A stretch of DNA of 64,000 nt from Lineus longissimus (taxonomy: Eukaryota > Nemertea > Pilidiophora > Heteronemertea > Lineidae), in NCBI RefSeq assembly GCF_910592395.1, contig NC_088318.1:15686349-15750348 (forward strand), written 5' to 3'. Below the pieces are notes generated by a model. That model was not told where the DNA came from. It was given only the letters and a program-made list of their open reading frames with translations, and ran no database searches. Of the stretch, positions 54,176 through 64,000 are shown one piece after another. The position numbers and the translations under genes are program-made. Numbering within the stretch: position 1 is the first letter of the stretch; each line of letters starts with the position of its first letter.

Positions 54176-57100
54176 ATGGCTTCCGCTGAAAAAGAACAAG
54201 CGACGTTGCTGCGAGAAATCAGTTATTTAACAGGTTATTGCATACTTTTATCCATCACAACATGCTGTCATGAATTCTAAGAACATAAGCTTCGAATATG
54301 TGTAACTTAAAGAGCTGATAACTGTGCGATTTTGAAGTTCTTGCCCATTTCCTGAGGACCAGGAAATGACTCCCAAATCAAATCAAATCAATGATGATGA
54401 AGACATCGTCCATTCCATGTAGGCCTATGTGCATCACGATGTCGATCCCAACAAATCAGTTGAGTTGAAACCATGAACAGGACATGGTCAACAGGTCTAC
54501 CACAAACCACCATTTCAATTTTTATTATTTATGTTCCTTTCTTTTAGCCCTTATTAAGCAGCATAAGGAGCCTCAACCAAGTAGTGAAGTGAAAGATGGG
54601 ACTAAACAATTGCACAAGGCTTCAGGCTTCAAGGTGCATCTGCACCATGGCAGTCATCAAGCTATGAAGACATCATGGACAAGTCATGAAAATAGGGAGA
54701 GGAATGAAACTGAAGTGTCAGGCATAGTTCGTCATCTCGTGAAGAAGTCATCCTCCGTTCCAACAGTTTCTGGCCCTCAAGGGAAGAATAAAAATCCTCA
54801 TCACAGGAAGCATGATTCTACTTTGAGTTTTAGAACATCATCAGGAGAAAATAAATGTAAAAGGGAACAGATTACAAAACATAGGGTTAAATTGGAACCA
54901 GCAGAGCCAAGGGTCAAATTGAAACCAAATTCTGTTGTTGAATTAGAACTGCCTGGTAATTGTAAAGTGAAAAGAGAACACATAGCAGAACACAGGGTAA
55001 AAAGAGAACAAAATGTTCAAGTAATGAACACTGGGCATAACACATCCCAGAAAAATTTACGAACGGTCATTTCAAAATATTCTGGTGGTGATTTTAGCAG
55101 TATAGATGAAAGAAAGCTTTCATTTGATGACAAAAGCATCAAAGTTAGTATTAAAAATGAGTTTAGTGAACCTTTAAAAAGGTCACGAACTGTTCTGGCA
55201 CCCACCAAACACTCAGGGCTGGTTCCTTCTGTCCAAAGTAAATGCTCATCTTCTGTTGGGAGTGCAGTATCTGTAACTAACGACCCTCCATCAAATCAAG
55301 CCAGAAAAAGTTTGTCTAAATATAAGTGGTTTGGTGCAAGGCAGTTTGACACTGTTTCTCAACCCTCGGGAATGTGCAAGTCATCTACCTCATCTCTGAT
55401 TAATGCTAGGGGCAGTGGTCAGAATGTCCTACCTCTAAGAACAGTGATTGCTCCTGTGGAGCAGAATAAGATTGATTCGATTCTTCCAAAACCTTTGATG
55501 ACATCTACTCCTGACGATGTCTTGCTTTTACAACAGCAAGCTCCACGTATTCCTCTTCGAAGGCGGTCGTCTGAAAGGCATAAACAGACACTGAAACAAA
55601 GCTCTGCCAAAGTCATTTCCAGCAAGTACAGACTTCACAAAATAGGTCCTCAAATAAGCAGCCCACCTGTGCCCTTGCCATCCACTAGTAGGAAAATTCA
55701 GCGCCAGAAAAGTTTAACACTGGTGAAAAGTCGGACTAAACTAGTAAAAAAACACATCCCAATATCAGAATCCAGTACTCCTCGACCACTGCTAAAACGA
55801 AATACAAAGTACAAGTATCAAGTTGCTCATAAACATAGTGAGAGTGACTCGAAGCAGCATACAGAGACGCCAAGAAGCCACAAAGTACATCTGGGCAAAC
55901 CAAAATCCTCAAGATATCGATACGTGAGAAGTTTATCAAATTCCTCGTCCAAGTCCCAACGGAATTGGAAATCAAAATATTCTCTCAAAAGAGATAATGG
56001 TAAGTTCTTAGGTACACAAACCTAAAATAAAAACAAATAAAGTAGTGCTTGCTGTGAGAATGAAAACGATCCCGTCACTTCATCTTTGCTTACAATGTAC
56101 AGTTAATTTGTCTTTTCACAAATTATTAAAATTCAGTTGCAGTTAAATGATAAAAATGTTGCCGGTTCCTTTTTGAAACTGGCTATCGGATGTACTAGTT
56201 AAGATTTTTAATATGTTTTCCATGTTTCAGACACAGCCATGCTTATCTATCTCACTCACCTGCTCGGCCGACCAGTGAAGAATATTAGCAATAATAAGTA
56301 TAAGTTCGTCAGTGCAGCCTCCAATCCAAATAGGATAACTTCCAGGGATTTTTCCCTCAAAAGAGTTAAAACATTGCCGTCAAAATCAAAGTAGGTATTC
56401 CTAAAGCTGATGCCAGTACAAAACTATAAGATGACACCAAAAGGAAATACAGTAGAACCTCCTTTAGCGGACACCTCTCTACTAAGGACAACCTCTCTAT
56501 TAAGGACACTGGTTTTGGTCCCAAATTGGTCGTTGGCATTCAATTTGACCTCTCTTATCAGGACACCTCTCTTTTAAGGACAGCACTTGTCAGTCCCGAG
56601 GGTGTCCTTAATAGAGTGGTTCTACTGTATAATTATTTCCTCTCAGTCTTTATGACACAGATTAGAATGGCAGGTGCACTCTGCCAGTACATATTAGCAA
56701 GTACAGACAGGATCCTGATGAATGCAGCACTGGCACCTGGGAGTCCAATTCGACACCATTGAGAAGAAGTCCAAGGATATTAACTTATGATAATCATGAA
56801 ACGTTCCCATCTTTTCAGGTTGAAACTTGACCGTAGGATGCTAGCTGCCAAAACCAAATCAACAGAAAGATACGTTGTGCTCAATGGGTTTGTGTATAGA
56901 TCATCAGCAAGAAAGCTGGAGAAGACGCAAGGTGCTGGTGCCATGCCTGCAAATAGGACAAAGAAAACTGTTGTCATTAGAAGTAAGTTTTGGAAAGAAA
57001 AAGTAACTGTGTGCATTATTGAAGTGATCAGTCCAGAGCACCAGTTTTCTGATGATTGATTGATGCATGACAATTGGTAGTTGATGATTGGTTGATGATT

Positions 57101-59496
57101 GGATGTTGATATTGATGTCGAGGATGCCGACTACCAACACGGTAAAACACGAAAGAAAAAACTGATGATAAAATATTGAGTTGAGTTTATGCATGTGAAT
57201 GACTTTCCTGTTCCTTCAGAAATCAATCATGCCAAGATGAAGATGGTGACAGTTAATGGTGTCAAATTCAGGATGGATCAGAGTGGGAAAACCCTTCAGA
57301 GGATTGATAGCAATACTCCAGGTAAACTCGACAATTATGTCTTCCAAGGACAACCTAGTAGTGTGTAACCAGAATGACTCTGATCTAGTCTACTACTAGG
57401 TAGTTTGTCAATTTGGTTCAATCATGAAGCAGTTAACTGATGATGATGTTAATAATGAATCTTGTGTATAGTGCAATTCCGTGAAAATTTTATCGTCATC
57501 AGTCATTACAAGTTATATTTTTGGTCATAAGTCCAAACTGCTTACTTTATCCTCCTGCAACATTGAGATTTTCTTTTTTCAGTTAAAACCAATGTTGCCT
57601 CAATGTCTCGGTCAACTCCGGCAAGCAGGCGTCCAATAACCAGGCTTGATATTGGGGGTGTGACCTACTATCAGTCGCGTCCTGGTACTTTGGTGAGAGC
57701 GACCAATTTACGGAATCGCATTGTGGCAAGGTAAGATTTACTCAGACTGTACCAAATTCTGCGAATTCAGAGCATTCAAAATCAATCCAAAACATTCTTA
57801 TTATATTTTTCAGTCAAGTTGTCCATCGCAGTAAATCTTGGGCTGTTGCCAGTAAACAGAGACAGATGAAGCGGCAATATTGCCTATATTATCAAAGATT
57901 TGGTCGATGTAACCGTGGTGACAAGTGCCCATCCATTCATGATCCAGAGAAAGTGGCTGTGTGCAAGAGGTGAGCATTTCTTCAGCACTGTCGAATATAT
58001 TGTGTAATCATTTGCAAGATGTTTTGAACTAGTCGAATCTACTGTATCCTATTGGTGGTGCTTGATTTATGACGTTTTTCCCAACAGTGCTAAGGGAATA
58101 GATTAGAATGCAGGTTCCTCATTGGGGAGATTGGCCTCCTGAAAAATCTGGTGCCTTTGCACATTTACGGAATGAGTTGCACCAAACAACTATATACATG
58201 TAGTTTCATCCTGTCATTTTTAGATTCCTGCGCGGCACATGTAACATCACCGACTGTCCTTTCTCACACAAACTCTCCAAGGAGAAGATGCCTGTGTGTT
58301 CATATTTCCTTCGAGGTGTCTGCACCCGTGAGCACTGTCCCTATCTCCACGTCAAAGTGAATCAGGACGCTGAGGTCTGCAATGGTTTTCTTGCTGGGTA
58401 CTGCCCTCTGGGTGACAAGGTAGGAATACTATCACACACGTTTTCTAGATCGATTGTACTATGACTGGTCACAGTTGACTCTCAAGTCTAAATCATTTGT
58501 CCACTTGCTACATCAAAGAATGTGAAATCTTTCTGTGTGGCACAGTAGTGGTGTAATTAGTCAGATGAACCAGTGTGCAGACCATTTGAACTGAAGGATG
58601 TACTGATCAGTTTATCACTATATAAAGTGATAGAATTTTAAATTTCTTACATCTATACTAAAATCATGCAATATTTTTGTGATATTCAGTGCAAGAAGAA
58701 ACATACCCTGGTGTGCCAGTCGTTTTTGAAAACTGGCAAGTGTTCTGTGGGGAAAAAGTGCAAACTTGTTCATCCGAATATAAGAAAGAGACAGCTAAGC
58801 AGCTCTACTTACCAGAGACCAACGAAAAGGTAAAATGATGAAAGCTAACAGATCATTGGTTTACTAGCCAGCTCCACAATGCTTTTTTAAGTAAGGCAAT
58901 TCTTTATTGCTATTTTTGACGCCAAGTCGTAAAGTCGATGCTGAAGTTGGAATCACTAGGCCAGTCACCCCAATTGATGCATAACTGTAGTGACACTTAT
59001 TCGGGCTTAGAGGAAAACCACTGTTTGAAGGTTTACTCCTCCAAGTGAATGCTGAAGAAAGACACAAAGTACAGCATGACAAGACATGCTATGCATATAA
59101 CTCGGCTCATAAACTACAGCTCCACAGCCCAAAAACCAAGTCTTTGTTCATCTCTTAGCTGATGCAAATATTTCGCTTATTTTGAAGACGTGCCCTTGCC
59201 ACAGAGGTCGCCCAGAGTGACAGGTCCACCACTCCAGTTCCAGAATCCTCAGCAACATGTGTCCGTCCATCCGTCTCTAAGAAACTAGAGTCCATGCCAG
59301 CATTTATTGCTCTAGAACCAGACAAGGAGGAGGTGACAATACCAGTGCGGCAAGAAATGAAACCAGGTTTGTTTGAGACAGTATGTGGTATTACTCCATA
59401 CTTATGCAACACCATCAACTTTTGTCCATTTGTACATACTCATTTGCATTTATTCCAGAGAAACCTATGCTGCAGATAAGACCCAATTTCACCTGA
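54176..59496 (+). CDS. ZC3H3: Zinc finger CCCH domain-containing protein 3
   Basis: Nuclear RNA-binding factor; the vertebrate protein (Smicl in frog) binds CPSF and acts in polyadenylation and mRNA export. Eleven exons give 930 residues, close to human (about 950): 54176-54233, 54548-55999, 56231-56390, 56819-56982, 57220-57321, 57583-57730, 57814-57969, 58224-58419, 58690-58829, 59188-59366, 59459-59496. A long basic low-complexity region (exon 2) is followed by conserved VVLNGFVYRSSARKL, LDIGGVTYYQSRPGTLVRAT and five CCCH fingers: CLYYQRFGRCNRGDKCPSIH, CKRFLRGTCNITDCPFSH, CSYFLRGVCTREHCPYLH, CNGFLAGYCPLGDKCKKKH and CQSFLKTGKCSVGKKCKLVH. All fingers keep their ligands. The C-terminus (MPAFIAL, then KPMLQIRPNFT) also follows the family. 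The start is the only ATG giving MASAEKEQATLLREISYL in phase with exon 2. Confidence 0.95.
54548..55999 (+). other. ZC3H3: ZC3H3 basic disordered exon 2
   Basis: This 1452-nt exon supplies residues 20-503 and no recognisable fold. It is rich in Lys, Ser and Arg, with repeated peptides HRVKLEP, RVKLKP, CKVKREH and HRVKREQ at about 54880-55020; three of these fit the sumoylation consensus (hydrophobic-K-x-E). The open frame runs upstream into the intron to 54484, but the acceptor TTTTAG at 54542-54547 and the phase match to exon 1 place the real exon start at 54548. Confidence 0.85.
56450..56627. mobile_element. 178-bp pogo-like MITE in ZC3H3 intron
   Basis: The element starts CAGTAGAACC and ends with the near reverse complement GGTTCTACTG, flanked by TA on both sides (448-449 and 628-629 of this 56 kb block). 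Internal short repeats of CTCTCTAnTAAGGACA and GTCC are visible. TA duplication with a CAGT terminus is typical of the pogo/Tigger branch of Tc1-mariner. It lies in the intron between the exons at 56231-56390 and 56819-56982. Confidence 0.8.
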
Positions 59497-61754
59497 GGTC
59501 AGCTATGGAAGTCGAATAAAGACCCGAGTTCCCAGTGCTTTGTGGGTTAGAGAGAATCAAGAAATTGTGATCCAACGATTCCTGCAATTTGTTACACTGA
59601 TCAAGAACGAGAAGTTTAGATGATTTTACGTTGAAGAATACACAAACGAAACTTCATTTTATGATTTCATTCGTCAAGTGTCGTCACTCATGACTGCTCA
59701 CTTTATGGTGACGTCATACAAAGTGCCTTTGTCCTCTCGAAACTGCCGAGCTCCGTTCATACCAAGGGAAAACTTGTGGATTCAGAATGTGTCTTAAAGA
59801 ACCTTGAGAAATGTTCTTGGATTAGGTACGTATGCCGGTAAGTATAACCTAATCCTTTTCTCTGTGTGCTTTTCATTAAGTGGATCTCCAGGTAATTATC
59901 TCTTTCATTATTGTGACTTGTATGTCAGGAAATCAAAGTGGTTCGTCCTCCACCAATAAGAGGCAATTGGATCTAACTCATCATGTTTAGCAGTATATTG
60001 TAGATAATCAGTGTATGCATGATATCTAATGCATGACAAAAATATTGCTGGGTTAGATTCTGGTTTAGATGCAGGCAGGCACCTTCTCTCATAGCTTTAA
60101 TAACCATTTCAGACTAGTTTGGTTGCCTTACATATAAGAGTCCCTTTTTATAGGCCAGTTTCCAATACAGCAGTGAACGCGAAAAGATGTGCTGCTTTCA
60201 AAAGCTTTCGATTAACTTCACTGTTAGTAATTGGCTGGGCTATTGCATCAAGCTGCAAAGCTTGTGAAAGCAGGAAAACCACAGCAGTAAACTGCTGCAG
60301 AGGAAAAAAACCTTCAGTGTTTAGGATATTTTTTATCAAAGACACTTAATACTGAAAGCGTTACAAATTAGATACTCTGTTTTGTTTCCTATCGGCCCAC
60401 TGTTGACTTTGAGGACACTGTGACATTTCAAGATATTTAGCCCACAGGCAATGCAGGTACAAAACCGAGGTGTGTACTTGGGTCCGCCAGCATAAGATGA
60501 ATACTGCTTGTGGACTGTTGCCTTGCTTTGCTAGGTTGAAACAACTTGTAGAGAAAAAGTTGCTTCATGAGTCGAACATAAAATGCAGATGTTGTATAAA
60601 ATGGTGGTAATATGAAGCTCTTCATGTCATCTTCTTTAATGGAATTGATGCATTGATAATGTTTTCAGTACAGGTGTCTGTAGATTACATGTAAATTTTA
60701 TCCTTGTCATGTGAATATTGTTTCCCAAGTTCGTGTTTATCTTCTGGAATCGGTTTCTACTTCTGTAGCCCTGCAATATCACAAATATTGCTACAGAGTA
60801 GCGGGACATGACATGTGGAAAAGGACTAATGCACAAACTGGACTGAGCTGGACTGAGCTGGACTGACATTTTAGAAAGAAACTACATTGTTATTCTCTAG
60901 TGTAACCATGAGTCGTGGTTAGTCTTACTGCAATGCAGATGTTAGTACATTGTTTTTGTAGTCATTGTAATTTTCTGTCCAAATTCTGCTCAGTGCAGAT
61001 TCCTTGTATTGCATTCTGGTTTATACAGTGCATTCCTCCATTTTAGGGCATGACCTGACCCTGATAAATCACTATGCTGTCCCCCTGAAATCAAATGAAG
61101 AATTTTACGTGGTATGAAAACAAAAAGACCTTTGTTGTCACAATCAATTGATATCATCCACACCTGTTACAGCATCGGCTCTGTTGACCCAAAACTATGG
61201 CATTTTTGACATCATGTGGTCTCAGATTTTCCACGGAATTTACAGTCGGAGTGTGATTTATTACTGTCGGGTGTTTCTCTAAAATAGAAGAATCATCAAT
61301 ATCTATCCGTATTGTACATATAAGCAACAAATTTTATTTTATCACCTATTTTCTCTCTATTTCCACAAATTGGATTACAGGAAGGGTAGTTGTTGTGTAT
61401 CCATGTGTAATGAAAAAGGAGAAAATAAAGATATTTGTATCTTAACTTATTTCTTTGAATTCTTCTTACCATTTCAAAGACAATAAAATAGTTGTGGTTT
61501 TTCTAATGTGCTTTCTTCAGCCTTGTGTCGGTCTCAAAGCGATACCATAAGATTCGTCAGCTTAAGTCGAAACCTGACCTCATCTTGGGACTAGAGCGAG
61601 GTGTCTTGCTCGGTTCTGGAGCAACTGCATCTGGATTGTGAGCCAGATTTCATGACCATGAGTACCACGCTGGACATATATGGATATCAATACTGTCACC
61701 TGGAAGATGTTCCTGAAATGGTTTGCATGGTGTTGTGACAGTTTTTGGGAATAG
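59497..61754 (+). other. ZC3H3 3' UTR and following spacer
   Basis: No conserved coding frame follows the ZC3H3 stop. AATAAA hexamers occur at 59515-59520, only 19 bases past the stop, and at 61424-61429. The transcript may therefore end very early or carry a UTR of about 1.9 kb. A small tandem run of a 10-bp unit (GGACTGAGCT, three copies) lies at 60838-60866. Confidence 0.4.
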
Positions 61755-62032
61755 GACGATTGGTTGTGACAATTCTCTGGAATGGTTGTGACAGGTCTCT
61801 GATCACCTGATTGGTTGTGACAGGTCTCTGATCGCCTGATTGGTTGTGACAGGTCTCTGATCACCTGATTGGTTGTGACAGGTCTCTGATCGCCTGATTG
61901 GTTGTGACAGGTCTCTGATCGCCTGATTGGTTGTTACAGGTCTCTGATCACCTGATTGGTTGTGACAGGTCTCCGATCGCCTGATTGGTTGTGACAGTTC
62001 TGTGGAACGCCCTGATTGGTTGTGACAATACT
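61755..62032. repeat. 29-bp minisatellite with CCAAT boxes
   Basis: Seven units with an exact 29-bp period (TTGG at 61811, 61840, 61869, 61898, 61927, 61956 and 61985) are flanked by degenerate partial units. The unit reads TTGGTTGTGACAGGTCTCTG, then ATC(A/G)CCTGA. A single A/G position varies in the order A, G, A, G, G, A, G from the unit ending near 61805 onward. Each unit carries ATTGG, an inverted CCAAT box; nine occur in the block. It lies 0.3-0.6 kb upstream of the Maf promoter. Confidence 0.9.
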
Positions 62033-62303
62033 ATGGTATGACCACATTGTCATGACATCAGCTTAAAGGGCACTCAGACTTGGGCCTCTGTCCTTCCTAA
62101 TGGCCTGGTCACATTATAGGTTCAGAATGTTTCAAAACATGAACGGTTGAGGATTGCAGAGCCGGCTAACACGCACAGAGCACTGTCGCAATCAACTGGG
62201 CTATCAGCAGGGACAAGAGATGTGGGCGTGGCACTGTACTTGTCTTGGCATGTTTTAGTTGTTGATAACAAAAGAGCAGCGGGAAAACTATCTGCGAGCT
62301 GAG

Positions 62304-62370
62304 ATTGGTTAAAAGTGACGTTGTTACTAAAAATAGCTTTAATTTCTGTGACGTCACGATAGGTATATAA
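62304..62370 (+). promoter_or_regulatory. Core promoter of the Maf gene (CCAAT, MEF2, CRE, TATA)
   Basis: In order along the plus strand are ATTGG (inverted CCAAT, about 62304), a half CRE TGACG (62316-62320), the MEF2 consensus CTAAAAATAG (62327-62336), a full CRE TGACGTCA (62349-62356) and a TATA box TATATAA (62364-62370). TATA placement predicts transcription start near 62395, leaving a 5' UTR of about 430 bases before the ATG at 62824. The arrangement resembles promoters of stimulus-induced genes. It was found by motif reading alone. Confidence 0.65.
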
Positions 62371-62823
62371 ACCTGGGATTCCCCGTCCTCCATGTTGTTG
62401 GCCTTTCTGAAGTCGGTGAAAGAGGTGGTCTTGCCCTCCGCCACCTAAAAACACCGATTTTCCTGCTTGTCATCCCCAGGATTGTGCTGAAACTTTCCAC
62501 AAAGGTGCATGAGATACTCTGGAAGTGATTTCTGTACCAAAGTGGTAGGATAAAGTGTATTTCCTGCGTGTTTGACGATATTAACAGTGCGGTACTTTCC
62601 CAGCTGTCTGGTGGGTAATTGTCGATTGTGCAATCGCCTGGAGACTAACTGTTACTATACATTGTATGTGTATACTACACTGTACATGTATGTACAGAGA
62701 CTTGTATATGTGACACTTGTTCAGGTATCTGTTCAGTGACTCTATATTTGGTTTCACCAGTCTAAAGCTAAGTACTGTATCATCCTAGGGCTCTTTGACT
62801 TCCACAACCAGCAGCCACTAACC

Positions 62824-64000
62824 ATGGATAGTCAAAGCCTTCTTAAATTCGTGGATATTGATGATGGTGATGATGATGTTCCAGATCTGATGCGGCAGCT
62901 AGTCGATCTGGTGCCGGCCGACTCTCCGTGCAGTCCCGGTACTATTACTAACTACTCTGTCAGCGAACCACCATCACCAGTTTTCCAAACCTCTCCTGTT
63001 GTTGATAGCAACACTTTAACAGATCCTGCTCTCCCCGAAGCCATCCCTCCGCCACAAGATGTGCCTCTCAGTCTCATCAAAAGCGAAACGATGGATAATT
63101 TTGATTCATTAGATTGGCTTACTCAAAGTTTAAACTTCGATAATCTGCCAATGGAGCTTAATTCGGTGGACGCCGTTAATGCCTTAATATTGGATGATGA
63201 CACAGCGGAATCACTTAAACAATTTGGTAAATATATATCCATTAATTTTGTCATCTTTTCTGCATCGTGCCTCACGTGTTCTGTTTCAGCTCAAAACGGA
63301 TCATTTTCCTTCCTGTTGTGTGATTTCAAGAGTTTAAGAGCTACAAATCATAGGAAATTAAGCAGTGTCAATTATTTTTTGAGGGAACTGTCTTCAAATG
63401 GTGTTGCAACAACGGAGTTGTCGGGTACCCTCCTTGTTGTTCTGTCGCACACAGTATTACCAATTATTCTAAATTTCAAAAAACTTAACAAGGGGAATAA
63501 GCAATACTGAAACTGTGCGGTGTCAGTATTGCCATCCTTCTGGTTCGTCTAGCATTTAATGTAGTTTTGTGCCTCCAAAAATAATATTTGAACCTACACA
63601 CTCGTTAAAAACGCTTCTTCGTTTGTATATTTCAGCAGCAATGAGCGAAACTACAAGCTGTGATGATGTTGGAGATGATATAACAGATGACGAACTAATT
63701 GCGCTCTCTGTTAGAGATCTCAACAGCCGCCTGAAAGGTATGCCCAAGCAAGAGGTCTGTAAGTTAAAGCAGCGAAGAAGAACACTTAAAAATCGGGGAT
63801 ATGCACAAAATTGCCGCACCAAAAGAATGGTTCAGAAAGAAGACCTTGTAAAGACAAATGATCATTTACGCCGACAGATCAGCGCTCTTCAACGACAATT
63901 GTATGGTGTTGCGAGTGAACGTGATTCTTATAAGAGAGAACTAGCGAGACTACGACCAAGTACTGCTGGTAGTTCTACCCCTCCTAGTTCGCCTGAGTCG
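62824..64000 (+). CDS. maf: Maf-family bZIP transcription factor (5' part)
   Basis: Sequence-specific nuclear activator binding MARE sites as a dimer. Exon 1 (62824-63226, 134 codons plus one base) starts in a good context (ACCATGG) and encodes an acidic, proline-rich activation region. This includes [12 protein letters not shown] and [11 protein letters not shown], equivalent to the Maf_N block of large Mafs. Exon 2 starts at 63636 (acceptor TTTCAG) and runs past the window end. It holds the extended homology region ([20 protein letters not shown]), the basic region ([18 protein letters not shown]) and the leucine zipper, then a Ser/Pro tail. The presence of Maf_N argues for a large Maf rather than MafF/G/K. 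The intron between Maf_N and bZIP is like vertebrate NRL. The 3' end is missing, so length and paralogue are open. Confidence 0.9.

Noticed and set aside
54484-54547. Upstream ATG in the same frame as ZC3H3 exon 2
   Set aside because: The splice acceptor at 54546-54547 and the phase-matched exon 1 (54176-54233) explain the protein start better; the extension is intronic.
61755-62032. Regular 29-bp repeats resembling a CRISPR array
   Set aside because: There are no unique spacers between units, the repeats are contiguous, and the genome is animal. It is a minisatellite.

Overview
This is a 64 kb stretch of animal nuclear DNA. Genes are split by GT-AG introns, spacers are AT-rich, and short non-autonomous transposons are scattered through them. 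Five protein-coding genes can be recognised by joining exons: an ANKRD11/ANKRD12 orthologue (minus, coding 24109-11429), paraplegin SPG7 (plus, 36153-41679), NCOA5 (minus, 52004-45793), ZC3H3 (plus, 54176-59496) and the 5' part of a Maf-family bZIP gene (plus, 62824 to the window edge). The single ANKRD11/12-like gene, the RRM-bearing NCOA5, the intron inside a large-Maf-like gene, and the absence of any repeat I know from vertebrates suggest an invertebrate bilaterian, perhaps a marine deuterostome or lophotrochozoan. I cannot name the phylum.

Layout. 1-6.7 kb is gene-poor and repeat-rich: a small inverted-repeat element (960-1152), a degenerate tandem array (2240-2760), a 989-bp TIR transposon with a perfect 9-bp target-site duplication (2832-3820), and a 429-bp tandem repeat (4350-5450). 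6.7-11.4 kb has no gene and may hold the ANKRD11 3' UTR. ANKRD11 fills 11.4-24.2 kb; its non-coding first exon may lie about 12 kb upstream at 35.84-36.0 kb, next to the SPG7 start. SPG7 and NCOA5 converge on 41.7-45.8 kb. NCOA5 and ZC3H3 diverge from 52-54.2 kb, where a 400-bp foldback transposon ends 67 bp before the ZC3H3 start codon. After ZC3H3 come a 29-bp minisatellite and a CRE/TATA promoter for the Maf gene.

Function. The products are not one pathway: a chromatin co-regulator with ankyrin repeats (ANKRD11), an inner-membrane m-AAA protease subunit (SPG7), a nuclear-receptor coactivator (NCOA5), a CCCH zinc-finger mRNA 3'-end/export factor (ZC3H3) and a bZIP activator (Maf). The main contextual signal is the head-to-head ANKRD11-SPG7 pair, which is the arrangement at human 16q24.3. 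It implies an ancient shared promoter region.

All exon joins were made by hand from splice signals, reading phase and remembered family sequence. No alignment or expression data were available.
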